Part shown: piece by piece, positions 17,616 through 26,213 of the stretch
Position numbering within the stretch: the first letter of the stretch is position 1
Layout of the letters: the number at the start of each line of letters is the position of its first letter
Assembly: GCF_026342435.1 (NCBI RefSeq)
Contig: NZ_JAPEMT010000001.1
Location: 2,784,501 to 2,848,500, forward strand
DNA length: 64,000 bases
Direction: 5' to 3'
From: Streptomyces sp. NBC_00237
GTDB taxonomy: Bacteria > Actinomycetota > Actinomycetes > Streptomycetales > Streptomycetaceae
Notes under the pieces: generated by a model
What the model saw: only the letters and a program-made list of their open reading frames with translations
Databases searched by the model: none
Told to the model about the DNA's origin: nothing
Translations under genes and position numbers: made by a program

Positions 17616-18947
17616 GTGAGTGAGTCGAACACGACCCGGAAGGTGACCGGCGAGGACGAGGTCGTCGACCTCTGCCGGGATCTCATCCGCATCGACACCA
17701 GCAACTACGGCGACCACTCCGGGCCGGGCGAGCGCAAGGCCGCCGAGTACGTCGCCGAGAAGCTCGCGGAGGTCGGCCTGGAGCCGAAGATCTTCGAGTC
17801 GCACCAGGGGCGGGCCTCCACCGTGGCCCGCATCGAGGGCGAGGACCCGTCACGGCCCGCGCTCCTCATCCACGGCCACACCGACGTCGTACCGGCCAAC
17901 GCGGCGGACTGGACCCACGACCCGTTCTCCGGCGAGATCGCCGACGGCTGCGTGTGGGGCCGCGGCGCGGTCGACATGAAGGACATGGACGCGATGACCC
18001 TCGCGGTCGTACGGGACAGGCTGCGCAGCGGCCGCAAGCCCCCGCGCGACATCGTGCTGGCCTTCCTCGCCGACGAGGAGGCGGGCGGCACGTACGGGGC
18101 CAGGCACCTGGTCGACAAGCACCCGGACCTCTTCGAGGGCGTCACGGAGGCCATCGGCGAGGTCGGCGGCTTCTCCTTCACCGTGAACGAGAACCTGCGC
18201 CTGTATCTGGTGGAGACCGCCCAGAAGGGCATGAACTGGATGCGGCTCACCGTGGACGGCACCGCCGGCCACGGTTCCATGACCAACAAGGACAACGCCA
18301 TCACCGAGCTCTGCGAGGCGGTGGGACGGCTGGGCCGCTACGAGTGGCCGGTCAGGGTCACCAAGACCGTACGGTCCTTCCTCGACGAGCTCTCCGACGC
18401 GCTCGGCACCGAGCTCGACCCGGAGAACATGGACGAGACCCTGGCCAAGCTCGGCGGCATCGCCAAGATGGTGGGGGCCACCCTGCGCAACTCGGCCGCC
18501 CCGACCATGCTCGACGCCGGGTACAAGGTGAACGTCATCCCGGGGCAGGCCAGCGCCCACGTCGACGGCCGCTTCCTGCCCGGGTACGAGGAGGAGTTCC
18601 ACGCCGACCTCGCCCGCATCCTCGGCCCCCGGGTGAAGATCGACGAGGAGCGCTCGCACCGCGACAAGGCCCTGGAGACCGACTTCGACGGCAAGCTCGT
18701 GGACGCGATGCAGGTCGCGCTGCGTGCCGAGGACCCCATCGCCCGCGCCATCCCGTACATGCTCTCCGGCGGCACCGACGCCAAGCACTTCGACGACCTC
18801 GGCATCCGCTGCTTCGGCTTCGCGCCGCTCCAGCTGCCGCCGGAACTGGACTTCGCGGGCATGTTCCACGGGGTCGACGAGCGGGTGCCGGTCGACGGGC
18901 TGAAGTTCGGCGCACGGGTCCTGGACCGTTTCATCGACAACTGCTGA
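17616..18947 (+). CDS. M20 family metallopeptidase/dipeptidase
   Basis: A 443-residue hydrolase from GTG at 17616, preceded by GGAGG. M20 metal and catalytic motifs are clear: LLIHGHTDVVP (His88, Asp90), GRGAVDMKDM (Asp120), ADEEAGGTYG (catalytic Glu pair) and GGTDAKHFDDLG near the C-terminus. The dimerisation lid lies between (GTAGHGSMTNKDNA). It removes residues from small peptides or deacylates N-acyl amino acids with two zinc ions; no signal peptide, so cytoplasmic. A G-run hairpin right after the stop (18952-18979) may terminate it ahead of the chaplin promoter. Confidence 0.9.
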   Translation: MSESNTTRKVTGEDEVVDLCRDLIRIDTSNYGDHSGPGERKAAEYVAEKLAEVGLEPKIFESHQGRASTVARIEGEDPSRPALLIHGHTDVVPANAADWTHDPFSGEIADGCVWGRGAVDMKDMDAMTLAVVRDRLRSGRKPPRDIVLAFLADEEAGGTYGARHLVDKHPDLFEGVTEAIGEVGGFSFTVNENLRLYLVETAQKGMNWMRLTVDGTAGHGSMTNKDNAITELCEAVGRLGRYEWPVRVTKTVRSFLDELSDALGTELDPENMDETLAKLGGIAKMVGATLRNSAAPTMLDAGYKVNVIPGQASAHVDGRFLPGYEEEFHADLARILGPRVKIDEERSHRDKALETDFDGKLVDAMQVALRAEDPIARAIPYMLSGGTDAKHFDDLGIRCFGFAPLQLPPELDFAGMFHGVDERVPVDGLKFGARVLDRFIDNC

Positions 18948-19139
18948 GGCCCAGGGGGGGTGACATCTGTTGCCCCCTGTGGCGGTTGCTGAAACGTATT
19001 GCCCAGCTATTCGCCCGTACGTGCTACGTGAATGAAAAGAGTGAATGGAGTCATTGGGTCGTAGCCCAGCCGGTTTCTCTTCGTTACAGGTGATGCGGTC
19101 CGCGGCTGGGATCGCACCTTTCAACTAGGAGGAACAACA

Positions 19140-19373
19140 ATGATCAAGAAGATCGTCGCCGCTGCGGCTGCTACGGGTGGCCTCGTTCTCGCGGGTGCGG
19201 GCATGGCTGTCGCCGACTCGGGTGCCCAGGGCGCTGCGCTGCAGTCCCCCGGTGTCCTCTCGGGCAACGTCGTTCAGGCCCCGATCCACATCCCGGTGAA
19301 CGCGTGCGGCAACACGGTCTCCGTGATCGGTCTGCTGAACCCCACCTTCGGCAACACCTGCTCCAACAGCTGA
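19140..19373 (+). CDS. chpH: Short chaplin (ChpH-like)
   Basis: A 77-residue secreted hydrophobic surface protein. A Sec signal peptide runs to AVA at residues 23-25, then a single mature chaplin domain from DSGAQGAAL to the end with Cys56 and Cys74, which form the conserved disulfide. The segments SPGVLSGNVVQ and GNTVSVIGLLNP match the chaplin consensus. Short chaplins self-assemble into amyloid fibrils that lower surface tension and coat aerial hyphae. AGGAGG precedes the ATG. The neighbouring long chaplin and the sequence suggest ChpH; ChpE-type is less likely. Confidence 0.93.
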   Translation: MIKKIVAAAAATGGLVLAGAGMAVADSGAQGAALQSPGVLSGNVVQAPIHIPVNACGNTVSVIGLLNPTFGNTCSNS

Positions 19374-19413
19374 CGTTGAGCTGCACGACCCTTTGAGGGT
19401 CTGAAATTCCCGG

Positions 19414-19450
19414 GCGGCCCCGGAGTGCGCGCCATGCACTCCGGGGCCGC
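19414..19450 (+). terminator. Hairpin terminator between the chaplin genes
   Basis: GCGGCCCCGGAGTGC and GCACTCCGGGGCCGC form a perfect 15-base-pair stem with a 7-base loop, 41 bases after the short chaplin stop. A second inverted pair GCCCGCGGGC lies at 19462-19471 and 19478-19487. The two chaplin genes therefore probably have separate transcripts or unequal expression. Confidence 0.8.
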
Positions 19451-19519
19451 TTGGGCTTTCGGCCCGCGGGCAATCACGCCCGCGGGCTCTTCGGTAGGCA
19501 GAGGCAAGGAAACGATCCA

Positions 19520-20266
19520 ATGCGTCAGGTCACCAAAAAAGGTCTGATCACCATGGCGGCCGCCGGTGGCGTGCTCGCTCTGAGCGGCGGTTCCGCGCAC
19601 GCCGACTCGGGTGCGGAGGGGAACGCATCGAACTCCCCGGGCGTGCTGTCCGGCAACTCGGTGCAGATCCCCGTGCACGTCCCGGTCAACGCGTGCGGCA
19701 ACACCGTCAGCGTCGTGGGTGTCCTCAACCCCGCGCTCGGCAACGCCTGCGCCAACGAGTCCCGCCCGGCCGCGCCCGGCAAGCCCGGCCTCCCCGGGCC
19801 CGGCAAGCCCGGCACGCACACCGTGGGCGGCGCGACCGCCCACGGCGACACGAGCGATTCGCCCGGTGTCGGCTCCGGCAACAACATCAAGGTGCCGGTG
19901 CACGTCCCGGTGAACGCGTGCGGCAACGGAGTCAGCGTCATCGGGCTTCTCAACCCGGTCTTCGGCAACGACTGCGCCAACGAGTCCGGGCCCGTCACCC
20001 CGGAGAAGCCCGTCGCCCCGGTCGTGCCTCCCACCCCCGACGAGCCGCAGACGCCGGGCACGCCCGGCCAGCCGCACACCCCGGGCCAGCCGCACACCCC
20101 GGCCGTTCCGAACACCCCCGAGACGCGGAACGTCGCGCAGCCCAGGGCCATCGAGGCGCTGGCGCAGACCGGAGCCTCCGGCTCGCTCGGCACGGTGATC
20201 CCGGCGAGTGCGGGCCTGCTCCTCGCGGGCGCGATTCTCTACCGCAGGTCGCGCTCCCAGGCGTAG
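19520..20266 (+). CDS. chpC: Long chaplin with sortase anchor (ChpC-like)
   Basis: A 248-residue cell-wall-anchored chaplin. Signal peptide to about residue 28 (SAHA/DSG), chaplin domain 1 at about 29-80 (Cys59, Cys77), domain 2 at about 110-155 (Cys134, Cys152), then a proline-rich spacer with PGQPHTPGQPHTP repeats. The sorting signal is LAQTG at 214-218, a membrane segment, and a YRRSRSQA tail. Class E sortases cleave LAxTG in Streptomyces and attach long chaplins to peptidoglycan. It sits next to the short chaplin, as chpC and chpH do in S. coelicolor. Confidence 0.92.
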   Translation: MRQVTKKGLITMAAAGGVLALSGGSAHADSGAEGNASNSPGVLSGNSVQIPVHVPVNACGNTVSVVGVLNPALGNACANESRPAAPGKPGLPGPGKPGTHTVGGATAHGDTSDSPGVGSGNNIKVPVHVPVNACGNGVSVIGLLNPVFGNDCANESGPVTPEKPVAPVVPPTPDEPQTPGTPGQPHTPGQPHTPAVPNTPETRNVAQPRAIEALAQTGASGSLGTVIPASAGLLLAGAILYRRSRSQA

Positions 20267-20284
20267 TCCCGCGGCTGTACGACA

Positions 20285-20320
20285 GCGGAGCGGGGCCTGT
20301 GGTCACGGGGCCCGCTCCGC
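20285..20320 (+). terminator. Terminator after the long chaplin
   Basis: GCGGAGCGGG and CCCGCTCCGC form a perfect 10-base-pair stem, 18 bases after the chaplin stop codon. The remaining gap up to 20386 has no other visible signal. Confidence 0.7.
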
Positions 20321-20386
20321 CAGTGGACGCGCGCCCGCGAACGGCGTGCGCGACGCGCTCGCACCGTGCTCTTCAACCTGCCCGGC

Positions 20387-20575
20387 TCACCACGTGGCAC
20401 GCAGTTGACGGATGATCCGCCTGCGCAGCCGCACCCGACGACTGCCGTCGCGGCGCAGGCTCAGTCGGTCCAGCTCCCAGTGCCCGTACTCGGCGTGGTC
20501 GGTCAGTAAACGGGTCGCTTCCTTGCGGGACACCCCGCGCGGAACGTACACGTCGACAAATTCGTATTCCGGCAT
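20387..20575 (-). CDS. DUF5703 family small protein
   Basis: A 62-residue basic protein starting MPEYEFVDVYVPRGVSRKEA and ending in an arginine-rich tail RRVRLRRRIIRQLRATW. This matches the short actinobacterial DUF5703 family, which has no known function. The acidic first half and very basic C-terminus suggest nucleic-acid or ribosome contact, but that is speculation. It is divergent from the 214-residue gene with only 47 bases between them. Confidence 0.7.
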   Translation of the reverse strand: MPEYEFVDVYVPRGVSRKEATRLLTDHAEYGHWELDRLSLRRDGSRRVRLRRRIIRQLRATW

Positions 20576-20622
20576 CGCATCTATTGTGCGGGCAGAGGTC
20601 GTCTACGGATAGCGTCTGCACT

Positions 20623-21267
20623 ATGTCTGATGCCGCTCAGCCCACCGCTGCCGAGGTACGCGCCGCCGCCGAGGCGGTAAAAGCCGCGCTGGACCGCCAC
20701 CTTGAGGCGGTCGAGCGCCGTTCCGGAGACGACGACCCCGCCGTCTACGACGCCTTCAACGAACTGGCCGCAGCCGCGGAGGACTACGACGAGCTGCTCT
20801 ACGAGCGCTACGACGAGGTCACCCCCTTCGAGATCCCCAGCCCCGAGGACGCCCCGCCCGGCCACAAGGGCCCCGTCGACGCGCTCAGCGTGCTGATCCG
20901 CCGGGACTACGCCGTGGCCCAGCCGCAGCGCCTCCTCGCCCAGGCGCAGCGCCTCGCCGACCTCGACCCGGACGTCGCGTCGAACGGACTGCCCGCCTCT
21001 GCCGGAGTCGTCGGCAGCAGCGTGCAGGCCGCCCTGGGCGTCCTCTTCGGCGAGTACGAACCCGATGAAATCGCCTCCCGGCACAAGGAGTTCGGCCTGG
21101 AGGAGGGCGACTCCACCCTGTGGGTGGCCGCCGTCGAGGAACTGCCCGAGCCGGGGGAGTGGCTGGCCGCCCCCTTCGACAGCGCCGATCAGCGCGATGT
21201 CGTGTGCCGCTTCGACGTCAGCTCGGTCTTCGACGACGACGAGATGGACGACTTCGAAGAGGTCTGA
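20623..21267 (+). CDS. Conserved hypothetical acidic protein
   Basis: I do not recognise a characterised family. The 214-residue product is acidic: residues 5-75 form two long helices (TAAEVRAAAEAVKAALDRHL, FNELAAAAEDYDELLYERYD), followed by a compact alpha/beta region, LFGEYEPDEIASRHKEFGLE near 145, and an Asp/Glu-rich C-terminal tail (VFDDDEMDDFEEV). No signal peptide or membrane segment is visible. It shares its promoter region with the divergent DUF5703 gene and ends at the strong terminator 21280-21322. Confidence 0.7.
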   Translation: MSDAAQPTAAEVRAAAEAVKAALDRHLEAVERRSGDDDPAVYDAFNELAAAAEDYDELLYERYDEVTPFEIPSPEDAPPGHKGPVDALSVLIRRDYAVAQPQRLLAQAQRLADLDPDVASNGLPASAGVVGSSVQAALGVLFGEYEPDEIASRHKEFGLEEGDSTLWVAAVEELPEPGEWLAAPFDSADQRDVVCRFDVSSVFDDDEMDDFEEV

Positions 21268-21279
21268 GTCCGGTGAGGC

Positions 21280-21322
21280 ACGGCTGAGGGGGCGGACCGC
21301 ACGGGTCCGCCCCCTCAGCCGT
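21280..21322. terminator. Strong convergent terminator
   Basis: ACGGCTGAGGGGGCGGACC and its exact complement form a perfect 19-base-pair stem with a five-base loop, followed by TTT. It separates the acidic hypothetical gene from the converging RecD2-like gene. Confidence 0.9.
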
Positions 21323-21327
21323 TTCCG

Positions 21328-23841
21328 TTACGCCGTCGCCTCGACCGGCACCGGGCGCAGCAGCTCCGCCAGCCGGGTCGTGCGCGGCGGGGGCACGACC
21401 TCCGCGACGGCACGCGGCAGCGCCGCGTCGACGCCGTGCACCACGGACAGGTGCCGCTCGGCCCGCCCGAACGCCGTGTACACCCACGGCCTGCTCAGCG
21501 CCTGCGCCGCGTCGCCCGGCAGCACCACGACCACCGCGGGCCAGCGCATCCCGGCCGCCTGGTGCGCGGTCAGCGCCCACGCGTGCCGCACGCACGCCTC
21601 CACCCGCTCCTTCGGTACGACGACGGGCTCACCGGCACAGTCCAGGTGCAGCCCCTCCGCGTCCGCGCCCTTCACCGTGCCCGGAACCGTACGGCCCGGG
21701 ACCGGGACGTAGGCGATCCGGTCGCCCGCGTCGAAGCCGCCGAAGCGGCCGGGGCCGGGGTTGAGGCGCTGCTTGAGCGCCGCGTTCAGCGCCCGCGTAC
21801 CGGCCGAGCCGCCATGGCCCGGAGTGATCACCTGGGTGTGCCCGGCATCGATCCCGAAGGCGCGCGGCACCGAGTCCGCGACCAGCTGCACGGTGCGGTG
21901 CACGGCCTCGCCCGCGTCCCGTACGGGCACGATCACGACCTCCTTGCCGGGGGCCTCCACCTGGTTCAGCTCGCCGATGCCGATGCCGGAGACCAGCTCG
22001 CCGATCGGCCCCGGGTCGGGGGTGCGGGAGGCGATCTGCGGGCAGGCGCGGGCGCTCAGCACGTCAGCGAAGACCTGCCCGGCACCGGCCGACGGCAGCA
22101 CGCCCGGGTCGCCGCTGAGGACGAGGCGGGCACCGTCGGGCAGCGCCTCGACGAGCACCGCACCGGTCTCCACGTCGAGCTGGGGCGCGTCGAGCACGAC
22201 CAGCAGATCGAGGTCGAGCGCTCCGTCGCCGTCCCTGCCGGGCCCCTCGGCGCCGGACAGCAGACCGGTGAGGGTCACCGCCCAGGCGGCGTCCGTGCCC
22301 CCGGCCGCCTCGCGGGCGTGCAGGGCGGCGGCCACCCGGTCGCGGCCGTCCCCGCTGTGGGCGGCGGCGTACGCGCGCAGGCCCAGGCGGTGGGCGGCGC
22401 TCAGCAGGGCGGCGGGCTCGGCGCGGGACGCCTCGCCGCCGGTGTGGGCGACCAGGCCGTTGCCCGCCACCGCACGGATCAGGTCGCCGGCGGAGCCGGG
22501 CACCTGCTCCCACTCCCCGGCGTCCTCCACGGGGGAGTTCACCAGCCGGGCCAGGCCCTCGGCGAGGCTCTCCTCGGCCATCGCGTAACGATCGAGACCG
22601 AGCAGGGCCGGAGCGGGCTCCTCCGCCTCCTCCGGCTCCGCGGCGTCCTCGCCCTCTGCGCTCTCTTCGCCCGCTTCGTCGTACTCGGCCTCGGCCTCCT
22701 GCTCTTCCTCGGCCCCGTCCTGGAGGGGCAGGGCGACGCCCTCGGCGAGCGCGTACGCCACCGCCTCCTCGGGGTCCGGCACCGAGAGCCCGGCGAGCGC
22801 CTTGCACACCTGCTCCGTCGCGACGGCCGTGTGCCCCTTGAGGGCGGCCCGCTCCAGCAGCCAGCCGACGAGCGCGGCGGCCCGCCGCCCGTCGGCGGGC
22901 CCGCACTCCGCGCCGAGCAGCGCGCGGGCGAACCCGTCGGCCTGCTCGGGGAGCGTCCCCGGCACGGACAGCAGCTGCCAGGGGTCGGCCCGCAGCACCT
23001 GGGCGGCCTGCTCCCCGAGCACCCGGGCGACCTCGCCCGCCAGGCCGTCGGGCGCTCCGCCCGCAACCAGGACTTCCCGTACGTCCGCGACCGTCCCGGG
23101 TGCGACGGGGGCCGTCGGGGCGGGCGTCGCGGAGGTCTGCGCCGGTACGGCGGCGGGGGCGGCCGGTGCGGGGGCGACGACCGGCGCGGAACCGGCACGC
23201 GGCGGTGCGGGCGCCGGCGCGGGCTCCGGCACGAACGCGCTGGCGGGCTTCGCACCGCTTTCCACCGCCTTCACGGCGGCCATCAGGTCGGCGGCGGCGC
23301 CGCTCAGCTTGGCTCCGGCGGAGATCTCCGCCTTCGCGGCCTTGCGCTGCGCGATCTTCGCCCGCAGCTCCCGCTGCGCGGCCAACTCGGCCTCGGCCTC
23401 GGAGAGCTGGGGGACGGCGGCGGTGGCGTCACCGGCGGCGGGGGCATCGGCGGCGGTGACGTCGGCACCGTCCTCGGCGGTTTCGGCTCCGGTGTCCGTC
23501 CCGGGGGCGTCCTCCGTGTCGGCTTCGGCGTCCGAAGCCTCGGCCTCCGGTCCTGCTTCGGCCTCCGGTCCCGCCTCGGATTCGGTGCCGTCCGGGGCTT
23601 CCGCCTCCGGTGCGTCCTGCCTGCCGTCGGTCTCCGCAGCCGTAGCGGTAGCCGTAGCCGTATCCGTGTCCATCTGCTCCACCGTCCCGGTGTCCTCGTG
23701 CTCCGCGGTCGCCGAGGTCTCCGCGACCTCCGCGGCCGGTGTCGCGGTGGCTGTGTCGTCGTCCGGTGTCCCGGCCGCCGGGTCGGCGGCGGCGGGGTCG
23801 GCCGGGGGGACGGGGGTCTCCCCCCGGGGATGCGCGGTCAC
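21328..23841 (-). CDS. RecD2-like helicase-fold protein with degenerate ATPase motifs
   Basis: 837 residues from a GTG overlapping the aldo/keto reductase stop (GTGA). Residues 1-170 are alanine/acid-rich and disordered. A helix-hairpin-helix-like part follows (EVARVLGEQAAQVLRADPWQ, as in RecD2), an acidic insert (about 385-420), then the helicase core and a C-terminal UvrD-like segment (VRHAWALTAHQAAGMRWPAV). Where Walker A should read GGPGTGKT the protein has TGGEASRAEP; where Walker B should read VVDEAS it has VVLDAPQLD. The downstream RLVLSGDPGVLPSAGAG motif is kept. It is probably not an ATP-driven helicase, and may bind DNA or compete with active RecD2. Confidence 0.75.
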   Translation of the reverse strand: MTAHPRGETPVPPADPAAADPAAGTPDDDTATATPAAEVAETSATAEHEDTGTVEQMDTDTATATATAAETDGRQDAPEAEAPDGTESEAGPEAEAGPEAEASDAEADTEDAPGTDTGAETAEDGADVTAADAPAAGDATAAVPQLSEAEAELAAQRELRAKIAQRKAAKAEISAGAKLSGAAADLMAAVKAVESGAKPASAFVPEPAPAPAPPRAGSAPVVAPAPAAPAAVPAQTSATPAPTAPVAPGTVADVREVLVAGGAPDGLAGEVARVLGEQAAQVLRADPWQLLSVPGTLPEQADGFARALLGAECGPADGRRAAALVGWLLERAALKGHTAVATEQVCKALAGLSVPDPEEAVAYALAEGVALPLQDGAEEEQEAEAEYDEAGEESAEGEDAAEPEEAEEPAPALLGLDRYAMAEESLAEGLARLVNSPVEDAGEWEQVPGSAGDLIRAVAGNGLVAHTGGEASRAEPAALLSAAHRLGLRAYAAAHSGDGRDRVAAALHAREAAGGTDAAWAVTLTGLLSGAEGPGRDGDGALDLDLLVVLDAPQLDVETGAVLVEALPDGARLVLSGDPGVLPSAGAGQVFADVLSARACPQIASRTPDPGPIGELVSGIGIGELNQVEAPGKEVVIVPVRDAGEAVHRTVQLVADSVPRAFGIDAGHTQVITPGHGGSAGTRALNAALKQRLNPGPGRFGGFDAGDRIAYVPVPGRTVPGTVKGADAEGLHLDCAGEPVVVPKERVEACVRHAWALTAHQAAGMRWPAVVVVLPGDAAQALSRPWVYTAFGRAERHLSVVHGVDAALPRAVAEVVPPPRTTRLAELLRPVPVEATA

Positions 23842-24821
23842 AGCGTGCTCCAGTCCTGGTCGGGATAGCGGTGCAGAGGCGCGGACACGTCGTCCAGCGC
23901 TCGGCAGATCTCGTCAGGAAGACTAAGCGCCTCCACTGACAATGCCGCCGCGAGCTGCTGCGCGTTGCGCGGTCCGATGATCGGGGCGGCCACTCCGGGG
24001 CGGTCCCTGACCCAGGCCAGGGCCACCTGGAGCGAGGTCGTGGCGAGGCCGTCGGCGGCGATGGCCACGGCGTCGACGATGCGGTCCGCCGGGTCGTCCA
24101 GGTACGGGGCGACGAAGGGCGAGAGGTGGTCGGAGGCGCCGCGCGAGCCGGGCGGCAGGCCGTGCCGGTACTTGCCGGTCAGGACGCCCCGGCCCAGGGG
24201 TGACGAGGGCAGCAGCCCGATGCCCAGGTCCAGCGCCGCCGGAAGCACCTCGCGTTCCACGCCCCGCTGGAGCAGGGAGTATTCCATCTGGGTGCTCGCC
24301 AGCCGGGTCCGTACCCCCGGAGCCGCCAACTGCCAGGTGGCCGCCTTGGCGAGCTGCCAGCCGCAGAAGTTGGAGACCCCCGCGTAGCGGGCGCGGCCGC
24401 TGGAGACCGCGAGGTCCAGGGCCTGGAGGGTCTCGTCGAGCGGGGTGTGGGGGTCGAAGGCGTGGACCTGCCAGACGTCCACGTAGTCCGTGCCCAGCCG
24501 CTCCAGGGAGGCGTCCAGGGCGGCCAGCAGGTGGCCGCGCGAGCAGTCGAAGCGGCGGTCCGGGTCGGGCACGCTGCCCGCCTTGGTCGCGATCACCAGG
24601 TCCCGGCGCGGAATGAGCCGCTCCACGAGCTGCCCGAGTACGTACTCGGCGTCGCCGTCCCCGTACACGTCCGCGGTGTCGACGAGCGTGCCGCCCGCCT
24701 CCCAGAAGACCTTCAACAGATCGGCGGCGTCGTGCTCGTCGGTGTCCCGGCCCCAGGTGAGGGTGCCGAGCCCGATTCTCGATACGCGCAGGCCCGTGCG
24801 GCCGAGGTGCCTCTGCTCCAT
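23838..24821 (-). CDS. Aldo/keto reductase
   Basis: A 327-residue TIM-barrel NADPH oxidoreductase. The start MEQRHLGRTGLRVSRIGLG is the family signature. Catalytic tetrad members are visible: Asp in DTADVYGDG with Tyr, Lys in IATKAG, and His in VDVWQVHAFD. GPRNAQQLAAAL near the end is the cofactor phosphate-binding region. It reduces aldehydes or ketones; the substrate is unknown. Its stop overlaps the GTG of the RecD2-like gene, so both are cotranscribed from a promoter containing two DnaA-box-like repeats. Confidence 0.88.
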   Translation of the reverse strand: MEQRHLGRTGLRVSRIGLGTLTWGRDTDEHDAADLLKVFWEAGGTLVDTADVYGDGDAEYVLGQLVERLIPRRDLVIATKAGSVPDPDRRFDCSRGHLLAALDASLERLGTDYVDVWQVHAFDPHTPLDETLQALDLAVSSGRARYAGVSNFCGWQLAKAATWQLAAPGVRTRLASTQMEYSLLQRGVEREVLPAALDLGIGLLPSSPLGRGVLTGKYRHGLPPGSRGASDHLSPFVAPYLDDPADRIVDAVAIAADGLATTSLQVALAWVRDRPGVAAPIIGPRNAQQLAAALSVEALSLPDEICRALDDVSAPLHRYPDQDWSTL

Positions 24822-24862
24822 GGCCGCGAGATTACTGGTCCGGATGCCCGCTCGAAGGAGGG

Positions 24863-24919
24863 CTGTGGACAACCCGCCGCTGACACGCCGCCGGAGCCTG
24901 TGGACAACCCACCGCTGAC
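24863..24919. promoter_or_regulatory. Two direct repeats each carrying a DnaA-box sequence
   Basis: CTGTGGACAACCCGCCGCTG (24863 on) recurs with one mismatch from 24898, 35 bases later. Each copy contains TGTGGACAA (24864-24872 and 24899-24907), the exact reverse complement of the Streptomyces DnaA box TTGTCCACA. They lie between the divergent aldo/keto reductase and F420-type oxidoreductase genes. Confidence 0.65.
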
Positions 24920-24998
24920 GGATCGCGTCCCGGCGCGCTAGAGTCCGCCGCACCAGGACGTTACCGACGAGTAAGACTTTTGGGTAAGGGAGCGACGC

Positions 24999-26048
24999 AT
25001 GCGGCTCGGGATCAACCTCGGCTACTGGGGAGCGGGCATGGACGGCGACAACCTCGCCGTCGCCAAGGAGGCCGACCGGCTGGGCTACGCGGTCTGCTGG
25101 GCCGCCGAGGCGTACGGCTCGGACGCCCCCACCGTGCTCTCCTGGGTCGCCGCCCAGACCGAGCGCATCGACATCGGCTCCGCGATCATGCAGATCCCGG
25201 CCCGCCAGCCCGCCATGACGGCGATGACCGCCGCCACCCTCGACTCGCTCTCCGGCGGCCGCTTCCGGCTGGGCCTCGGCGTGTCGGGACCGCAGGTCTC
25301 CGAGGGCTGGTACGGCGTCAAGTTCGACAAGCCGCTCGCCCGCACCCGCGAGTACGTCGAGATCGTCCGCAAGGCCATGTCCCGCGAGCGCCTGTCGTAC
25401 GAAGGACAGCACTGGACCCTCCCGCTGCCGGACGGCCCCGGCAAGCCCCTCAAGCTCACCGTGCACCCCGAGCGCGAGACCATCCCGCTCTACATCGCCG
25501 CCATCGGCCCCAAGAACCTGGAGCAGACCGGCGAGATCGCCGACGGCGCGCTGCTGATCTTCCCCTCCGCCGAGCACCTGGAGGAGACCGCCGTCGCCCC
25601 GCTGCGCGCGGGCCGCGAGAAGGCCGGGAAGACCATGGAGGGCTTCGACGTCTGCCCGACCCTGCCGCTCGCCGTCGGCGACGACGTGAACGCCCTGGCC
25701 GACATGTTCCGCCCGTACACCGCCCTGTACGTCGGCGGCATGGGCAGCCGCAAGCAGAACTTCTACAACAGCCTCGCCCAGCGCATGGGTTACGAGAAGG
25801 AAGCCGCCGAGATCCAGGACAAGTACCTGGGCGGCGACAAGAACGGCGCTGCCGCCGCCGTGCCGCACCGGCTCATCGACCAGACGACGCTGCTCGGCCC
25901 GGTCGAGCGGATCGCCGAGCGGATGCAGGCGTACGCCGCCGCCGGAGTCACCACGCTGACGCTGGCCCCCGCAGGGTTCACGCTCGACGAGCGGATCACC
26001 GCACTGCGGGCGGGCACCGAGGCCCTGGAACGCGCCGGACTGGCCTAG
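24999..26048 (+). CDS. LLM class F420-dependent oxidoreductase
   Basis: A 349-residue luciferase-like TIM-barrel protein. MRLGINLGYWGAG at the start, AVCWAAEAYGSDAPTVLSWV near 30-50, TLDSLSGGRFRLGLGVSGPQ near 78-97 and IYIAAIGPKNL-type residues near 170 are the motifs of the F420-dependent subgroup (compare actinobacterial homologues of methylenetetrahydromethanopterin reductase). It probably uses reduced F420 to reduce an unknown substrate. GTAAGGGAG precedes the ATG. It is monocistronic with a hairpin after the stop. Confidence 0.85.
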   Translation: MRLGINLGYWGAGMDGDNLAVAKEADRLGYAVCWAAEAYGSDAPTVLSWVAAQTERIDIGSAIMQIPARQPAMTAMTAATLDSLSGGRFRLGLGVSGPQVSEGWYGVKFDKPLARTREYVEIVRKAMSRERLSYEGQHWTLPLPDGPGKPLKLTVHPERETIPLYIAAIGPKNLEQTGEIADGALLIFPSAEHLEETAVAPLRAGREKAGKTMEGFDVCPTLPLAVGDDVNALADMFRPYTALYVGGMGSRKQNFYNSLAQRMGYEKEAAEIQDKYLGGDKNGAAAAVPHRLIDQTTLLGPVERIAERMQAYAAAGVTTLTLAPAGFTLDERITALRAGTEALERAGLA

Positions 26049-26070
26049 CCAGTAAGGGAGTTGAAGTCCG

Positions 26071-26111
26071 CGGCCGTGGTGGGGGCTCGGGGGTCTTCCC
26101 CGCCACGGCCG
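26071..26111 (+). terminator. Terminator after the F420-type oxidoreductase
   Basis: CGGCCGTGG and CCACGGCCG form a perfect 9-base-pair stem with a 23-base loop, 22 bases after the stop codon. The long loop makes it moderately convincing. Confidence 0.5.
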
Positions 26112-26213
26112 TCACGGAGCACAACGCGCCAGCGGCCGGTCGGTTACGCCCCGCGAAGGGATTGCACGCTCCCTCATGCGGGCGACTTGTCCGTCATACC
26201 TGTTGCCTCCTGG

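Noticed and set aside
19462-19487. Second terminator or operator for the long chaplin
   Set aside because: GCCCGCGGGC occurs twice but is self-complementary and expected by chance at this GC content, so I mention it only within the terminator entry.
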